This document shows, piece after piece, positions 62,015 through 64,000 of a stretch of DNA of 64,000 nucleotides (position 1 is the stretch's first letter; the number at the start of each line of letters is the position of its first letter). The stretch covers positions 1 through 64,000 of the forward strand of contig NZ_JAAVUV010000018.1 in the NCBI RefSeq assembly GCF_018449635.1, read 5' to 3'. Position numbers and translations under genes: made by a program. This DNA is from Caballeronia sp. dw_276. GTDB lineage: Bacteria; Pseudomonadota; Gammaproteobacteria; Burkholderiales; Burkholderiaceae. The notes beneath the pieces were generated by a model that ran no database searches, had not been told where the DNA came from, and saw only the letters and a program-made list of their open reading frames with translations.

Positions 62015-63097
62015 ATGGCTGCACTAAGCCTTCAAGGCGTCAAGAAAACGTACGACGGCAAGCAGTTCGTGCTGCATGGCATCGACGTGCAAGTCGCCGA
62101 TGGCGAATTCGTCGTCATGGTCGGACCGTCGGGCTGCGGAAAATCCACGTTGCTGCGGATGGTCGCGGGACTCGAGAGCGTGTCGGAGGGGACGATCTCC
62201 ATCGGCGAGAAAGTGGTGAACCAGCTCGAGCCGAAGGATCGCGACATTGCGATGGTGTTCCAGAACTACGCGCTGTATCCGCACATGAGCGTCGCGCAGA
62301 ACATGGCGTACGCGCTGAAGATCAGCGGCGTGAGCAAGGCTGATATCGACCGGCGCGTGCAGAACGCGGCGAAGATACTGGAACTCGAACCGTTACTGCA
62401 GAGAAAGCCGCGCGAGTTGTCGGGCGGGCAGCGTCAGCGCGTGGCAATGGGCCGGGCGATCGTGCGCGAACCGGCCGTGTTTCTCTTCGACGAACCGCTG
62501 TCCAATCTCGACGCCAAACTGCGCGTGCAAATGCGATTGGAGATCCAGCGGCTGCACGCGCGGCTCGGGACCACGAGCCTGTATGTCACGCACGATCAGA
62601 TCGAAGCCATGACGCTCGCGCAGCGCGTGATCGTGATGAATCGCGGTTACGCGGAACAGATCGGGCCGCCGACTGAAGTCTATGAGCGTCCGGCGACGGT
62701 TTTTGTGGCGAGTTTTATCGGCTCGCCGGCCATGAACCTGATGGAAGGGCGTGTTTCGGACGACGGCTCCACCTTCGATGTCGCCGGCAACGGTCCGCGT
62801 TTGCCGCTCGCAGGCATGCACGCGCTGTCGCAGGATCTGAAGGGGCGTGAATGGACGCTGGGCATTCGGCCGGAACATATGCTGCCAGGACAGTCGGGCG
62901 CGCACGTGTCGCTCACCGTCGATTCCTGCGAACTGCTGGGCGCGGACAATCTGGCGCACGGCCGCTGGGGCAATCACGACGTCGCGGTGCGTTTGCCGCA
63001 TGAGCATCGGCCGGCGCGCGGTGAAGCGCTGGAAGTGGCGCTGCCGGCGCATCGGCTGCATATCTTTGATCCGCAGACTGGCCGGCGAGTGAACTGA
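62015..63097 (+). CDS. ugpC: sn-glycerol-3-phosphate ABC transporter ATP-binding protein UgpC
   Basis: UgpC powers the transporter by ATP hydrolysis. The 360-residue protein has Walker A GPSGCGKST (about residues 37-45), the Q-loop in FQNYALYPHM, signature LSGGQRQR (about 135-142), and Walker B FLFDEPLSNLDAK. The C-terminal third is the OB-fold regulatory domain (TLGIRPEHM) of the MalK type. It continues the ugp operon. Confidence 0.96.
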   Translation: MAALSLQGVKKTYDGKQFVLHGIDVQVADGEFVVMVGPSGCGKSTLLRMVAGLESVSEGTISIGEKVVNQLEPKDRDIAMVFQNYALYPHMSVAQNMAYALKISGVSKADIDRRVQNAAKILELEPLLQRKPRELSGGQRQRVAMGRAIVREPAVFLFDEPLSNLDAKLRVQMRLEIQRLHARLGTTSLYVTHDQIEAMTLAQRVIVMNRGYAEQIGPPTEVYERPATVFVASFIGSPAMNLMEGRVSDDGSTFDVAGNGPRLPLAGMHALSQDLKGREWTLGIRPEHMLPGQSGAHVSLTVDSCELLGADNLAHGRWGNHDVAVRLPHEHRPARGEALEVALPAHRLHIFDPQTGRRVN

Positions 63098-63111
63098 AAG
63101 GACGAATAACG

Positions 63112-63855
63112 ATGAAAACCTGGCCCTATCCGCGCATCGTCGCGCATCGCGGCGGCGGCAAGGTCGCGCCGGAAAACACGCTGGACGGTATCGATACCGG
63201 CGCACGGCTCGGCCTGAAAATGATCGAGTTCGACGCGAAATTATCCGCCGACAACGTCGTGTTTTTGCTACACGATGACCTGGTCGATCGCACATCCGAT
63301 GGTCGCGGCCCGGCGAAAGCCATGCGCTACGACGAAATCGACAAGCTCGATGCCGGCACGTGGTTCGACCCGCGTTTCAAGGGTGCTCGCATGCCGACGC
63401 TCGCGCAGGTCGCCGAGCGGTGCTTCCTGCACGGGCTTGCGGCGAACATCGAAATCAAGCCGTGCGACGGGCGGGACGTGGAAACGGGCGTTCTGGTCGC
63501 GCAAGAGGCGGCGCGCTTATGGGCCGATGCCGAACCTGTGCCGCTGTTGTCATCGTTTTCATACGCGGCGCTCGAAGCTGCCGCTGAGGCCGCGCCCGAT
63601 TTGCCGCGCGGGATGCTCTACGAGGACATTCCCGCCGATTGGCGTGCGCAGACGGCGGCGCTGTCGTGCGTGTCGCTGCACGCTGACCACTCGAAGCTCG
63701 ACGAAGCGCTGGTCCGCGAGATCAAGGATTCGGGCTTGCGGATCTTGGCGTACACAGTGAACGAGCCCGCCCGCGCTCGTGAACTTGCTCAGTGGGGGGT
63801 GGATGCGATCTGTACGGATCGTATCGATGCAATCGGCGCTGATTTTCTCGAATGA
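63112..63855 (+). CDS. ugpQ: glycerophosphodiester phosphodiesterase UgpQ
   Basis: UgpQ is a cytoplasmic enzyme that splits glycerophosphodiesters entering through Ugp into glycerol-3-phosphate and an alcohol. The 247-residue protein has the catalytic HRGGGKVAPENT (about residues 12-23), the metal-binding EFDAKLS and the HDDLVDRTSDG motif. No signal peptide is seen. It is the last gene of the operon, followed by a terminator. Confidence 0.96.
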   Translation: MKTWPYPRIVAHRGGGKVAPENTLDGIDTGARLGLKMIEFDAKLSADNVVFLLHDDLVDRTSDGRGPAKAMRYDEIDKLDAGTWFDPRFKGARMPTLAQVAERCFLHGLAANIEIKPCDGRDVETGVLVAQEAARLWADAEPVPLLSSFSYAALEAAAEAAPDLPRGMLYEDIPADWRAQTAALSCVSLHADHSKLDEALVREIKDSGLRILAYTVNEPARARELAQWGVDAICTDRIDAIGADFLE

Positions 63856-63865
63856 ACGTTAAATA

Positions 63866-63903
63866 AAAAGCGCGCGCCAGGAGTGATCCCGACGCGCGCT
63901 TTT
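63866..63903. terminator. bidirectional terminator after ugpQ
   Basis: AAAAGCGCGCG (63866-63876) is perfectly complementary to CGCGCGCTTTT (63893-63903). The loop is 16 bases. It can serve ugpQ and the convergent DUF883-like gene on the right edge. Confidence 0.85.
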
Positions 63904-63924
63904 CGCGCAACCGAACGATAAGAC

Positions 63925-64000
63925 TTAGCGGGCGCGGGCCAGCAGCACACCCGCGACGAGCGCAAGGCCGCCGACCAGGGCAATGGTCTGCCAGGGCTTT
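63925..64000 (-). CDS. C-terminal end of a DUF883 (ElaB/YqjD)-like membrane protein, partial
   Basis: Only the last 24 codons are in the window. They read KPWQTIALVGGLALVAGVLL followed by ARAR and a TAA stop at 63927-63925 on the - strand. A PWQ motif, a glycine-rich membrane helix and a short Arg tail are typical of DUF883 proteins, which tether ribosomes or associate with the inner membrane in E. coli. The family call is tentative because the N-terminal part is missing. Confidence 0.6.
   Translation of the reverse strand, partial: KPWQTIALVGGLALVAGVLLARAR

Overview
This window looks like a stretch of the main chromosome of a beta-proteobacterium of the family Burkholderiaceae, most likely the Paraburkholderia/Caballeronia group. 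That placement is inference from the GC-rich coding sequence, the protein sequences, and the gene order around the ribosomal cluster (tRNA-tuf-secE-nusG-rplKAJL-rpoBC, then str, S10, spc and alpha operons). Nothing in it looks recently acquired: I see no transposases, integrases, phage genes, CRISPR arrays or toxin-antitoxin pairs.

Layout. (1) 74-1805: a sigma70-type promoter, tRNA-Tyr, tRNA-Gly, tRNA-Thr, a first tuf gene and tRNA-Trp, as in the E. coli tufB locus. (2) 1840-14077: secE, nusG, rplK, rplA, rplJ, rplL, rpoB, rpoC, with an L10-type mRNA leader, an rplL-rpoB attenuator and a strong terminator after rpoC. (3) 14271-16118: recQ, sitting between the rpoBC and str operons. (4) 16158-20843: str operon (rpsL, rpsG, fusA, second tuf). 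(5) 20982-35561: S10, spc and alpha operons from rpsJ to rplQ, all on the + strand, ending at a clear terminator. The slot between secY and rpmJ holds only a decayed remnant of infA. (6) 35723-41116: cutA-dsbD, then hemB and ysxC on the - strand, then a di-haem cytochrome c4. (7) 41137-46399: System II cytochrome c maturation genes resB-resC, and the msrP-msrQ methionine sulfoxide reductase pair. (8) 46462-50894: lptM-lysA (-), cyaY (+) and mrcA/PBP1a (-). (9) 51197-57102: pilM, pilN, a fused pilO-pilP and pilQ, followed by aroK and aroB; mrcA-pilMNOPQ-aroKB order is shared with other proteobacteria. (10) 57318-63855: dgt and a ugpBAECQ glycerol-3-phosphate uptake operon with an extra small ABM-domain gene inserted before ugpC. 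A DUF883-like gene enters from the right edge on the - strand.

How the genes work together. Most of the window makes the translation and transcription machinery (ribosomal proteins, three RNA polymerase subunits, elongation factors, NusG, SecY/SecE). The accessory part handles envelope and redox biology: disulfide reduction (DsbD), cytochrome c (c4, ResB/ResC), haem synthesis (HemB), periplasmic methionine repair (MsrPQ), iron-sulfur support (CyaY), peptidoglycan (PBP1a, LysA) and type IV pilus assembly.

I did not find an obviously new multi-gene system. The observations most worth a second look are the infA remnant in the spc operon, the pilO-pilP gene fusion with a short PilQ, promoters whose -10 boxes lie inside terminator-like inverted repeats within the ribosomal cluster, a possible structured small RNA between hemB and ysxC, and the ABM-domain gene inside the ugp operon.
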